DNA from: Paenibacillus sp. SYP-B3998 | GTDB taxonomy: Bacteria > Bacillota > Bacilli > Paenibacillales > NBRC-103111 | DNA: 64,000 nucleotides | Direction: 5' to 3' | Assembly: GCF_010820665.1 (NCBI RefSeq) | Contig: NZ_JAAIKC010000006.1 | Location: 1 to 64,000 of the forward strand | Part shown: piece by piece, positions 63,504 through 64,000 of the stretch | Position numbering within the stretch: the first letter of the stretch is position 1 | Layout of the letters: each line of letters begins with the position of its first letter | Translations under genes and position numbers: made by a program | The notes under the pieces: generated by a model | What the model was told of the DNA's origin: nothing | Database searches by the model: none | The model's input: the letters and a program-made list of their open reading frames with translations, nothing else

Positions 63504-64000
63504 CTATTTATCCGATTTCTTTCGCACTAGCTTCCTTTCTAAGGGTTGGCACGTAGGGCAAATATGTGTCCCTCTGCCGCCAACCACCGTTTTGTAAATT
63601 TCACTGCCACATTTTTTGCAGGCTTCCGATTGACGTCCGTAGATGTTAAATTGATGTTGAAATAGACCGATTTCACCTTGTCCATTCACATAAGATTTAA
63701 TCGACGAACCCCCTACCTCAACGGAATCGCTTAACGTTCGAACGATTGCCTCATGCAGCCGCTCAAGCTCCTTGCGAGTCAATGAAGAGGCTGCTCGCTC
63801 TGGATGGATACCAGCTAGAAAGAGCGACTCGTCTACATAAATATTCCCGATACCCACGATATATTCTTGATTCAGCAAGAGCGGTTTAATCTTCGTGGGA
63901 CGCTTGGCAATCCGCTCTCGAAAAACCTCAAAGGTAAACGATTCATCAAGCGGCTCCAAGCCTAGCTTCAGCAGGGGAGGCTGCGTCAATTCCTCTCCTT
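63504..64000 (-). CDS. mutM: Formamidopyrimidine-DNA glycosylase MutM, C-terminal part (partial)
   Basis: About 165 residues visible: the helix-two-turn-helix (LLLNQEYIVGIGNIYVDESLF), SSIKSYVNGQGEIGLFQH, and C-terminal zinc finger with Cys pairs CKKC and CPTC, RGTH between. The N-terminal catalytic Pro2 and Glu3 lie beyond the right edge. It removes 8-oxoguanine and fapy lesions. Confidence 0.97.
   Translation of the reverse strand, partial: GEELTQPPLLKLGLEPLDESFTFEVFRERIAKRPTKIKPLLLNQEYIVGIGNIYVDESLFLAGIHPERAASSLTRKELERLHEAIVRTLSDSVEVGGSSIKSYVNGQGEIGLFQHQFNIYGRQSEACKKCGSEIYKTVVGGRGTHICPTCQPLERKLVRKKSDK

Noticed and set aside
1-64000. CRISPR array
   Set aside because: No run of regularly spaced identical repeats was seen by eye. 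The two tRNA-derived repeats and the low-complexity His codons are the only conspicuous repeats.

Overview
The window reads as chromosomal DNA of a spore-forming, low-to-mid GC Firmicute, most likely a Paenibacillus or close relative. Pointers are the strong AGGAGG ribosome binding sites, frequent TTG and GTG starts, three small acid-soluble spore proteins (two alpha/beta type, one H type), a YesM/YesN-type two-component system paired with LplABC-type sugar transport genes, and the right-end block nrdR / SASP / lytic transglycosylase / coaE / ytaF / mutM. The genus is inferred from gene content only.

Layout. 1-124: right end of an insertion sequence whose transposase runs off the left edge. 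175-4217: glucoamylase-like GH15 plus glucose dehydrogenase operon, divergent from an XRE regulator. 4.5-14.4 kb: mostly housekeeping or membrane genes (NAGPA-like protein, YtxH, DUF948, KDPG aldolase, Fe-S-type regulator, acyltransferase, TPR, SgrR-like regulator, VanZ). 14.65-17.73 kb: an intact tRNA-Ala followed by a roughly 3 kb decayed island that ends in a 57-nt copy of the tRNA 3' part. It holds a secreted hydrolase, a solo IS end, a broken nuclease-like gene and a broken toxin-antitoxin pair. 18-31.4 kb: LysR/namA pair, DinB, a collapsed two-component/ABC drug-resistance module, a chemoreceptor, a discoidin-BSP metalloprotease, TetR/YqeB, MOSC and other single genes. 32-39.3 kb: sugar ABC transporter permeases divergent from sensor kinase, response regulator and lipoprotein binding protein. 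39.4-50 kb: MerR, bioB behind a BirA operator, hydrolases, a Cache chemoreceptor, sspH, and a chitin-active LPMO. 50.2-55.1 kb: htpG behind a sigma-A promoter plus CIRCE operator, a SASP, an ATP-dependent DNA ligase, and an EamA transporter behind an FMN riboswitch. 55.6-60.4 kb: VOC protein, MFS/LysR pair, DUF1275, and two spore-coat-like genes sharing a leader. 60.5-64 kb: nrdR to mutM.

How the genes work together. Saccharide handling is a main theme: GH15 would release glucose and the adjacent dehydrogenase would oxidise it, the YesM/YesN-like pair probably controls the adjacent Lpl-type importer, and the LPMO attacks chitin or cellulose. Three regulatory RNA or DNA elements give direct predictions: FMN riboswitch to transporter, BirA box to bioB, HrcA (CIRCE) to htpG. 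Spore-related genes are scattered singly. Several genes carry single-base frameshifts or nonsense codons, some in homopolymers, so true decay and sequencing error cannot always be separated.
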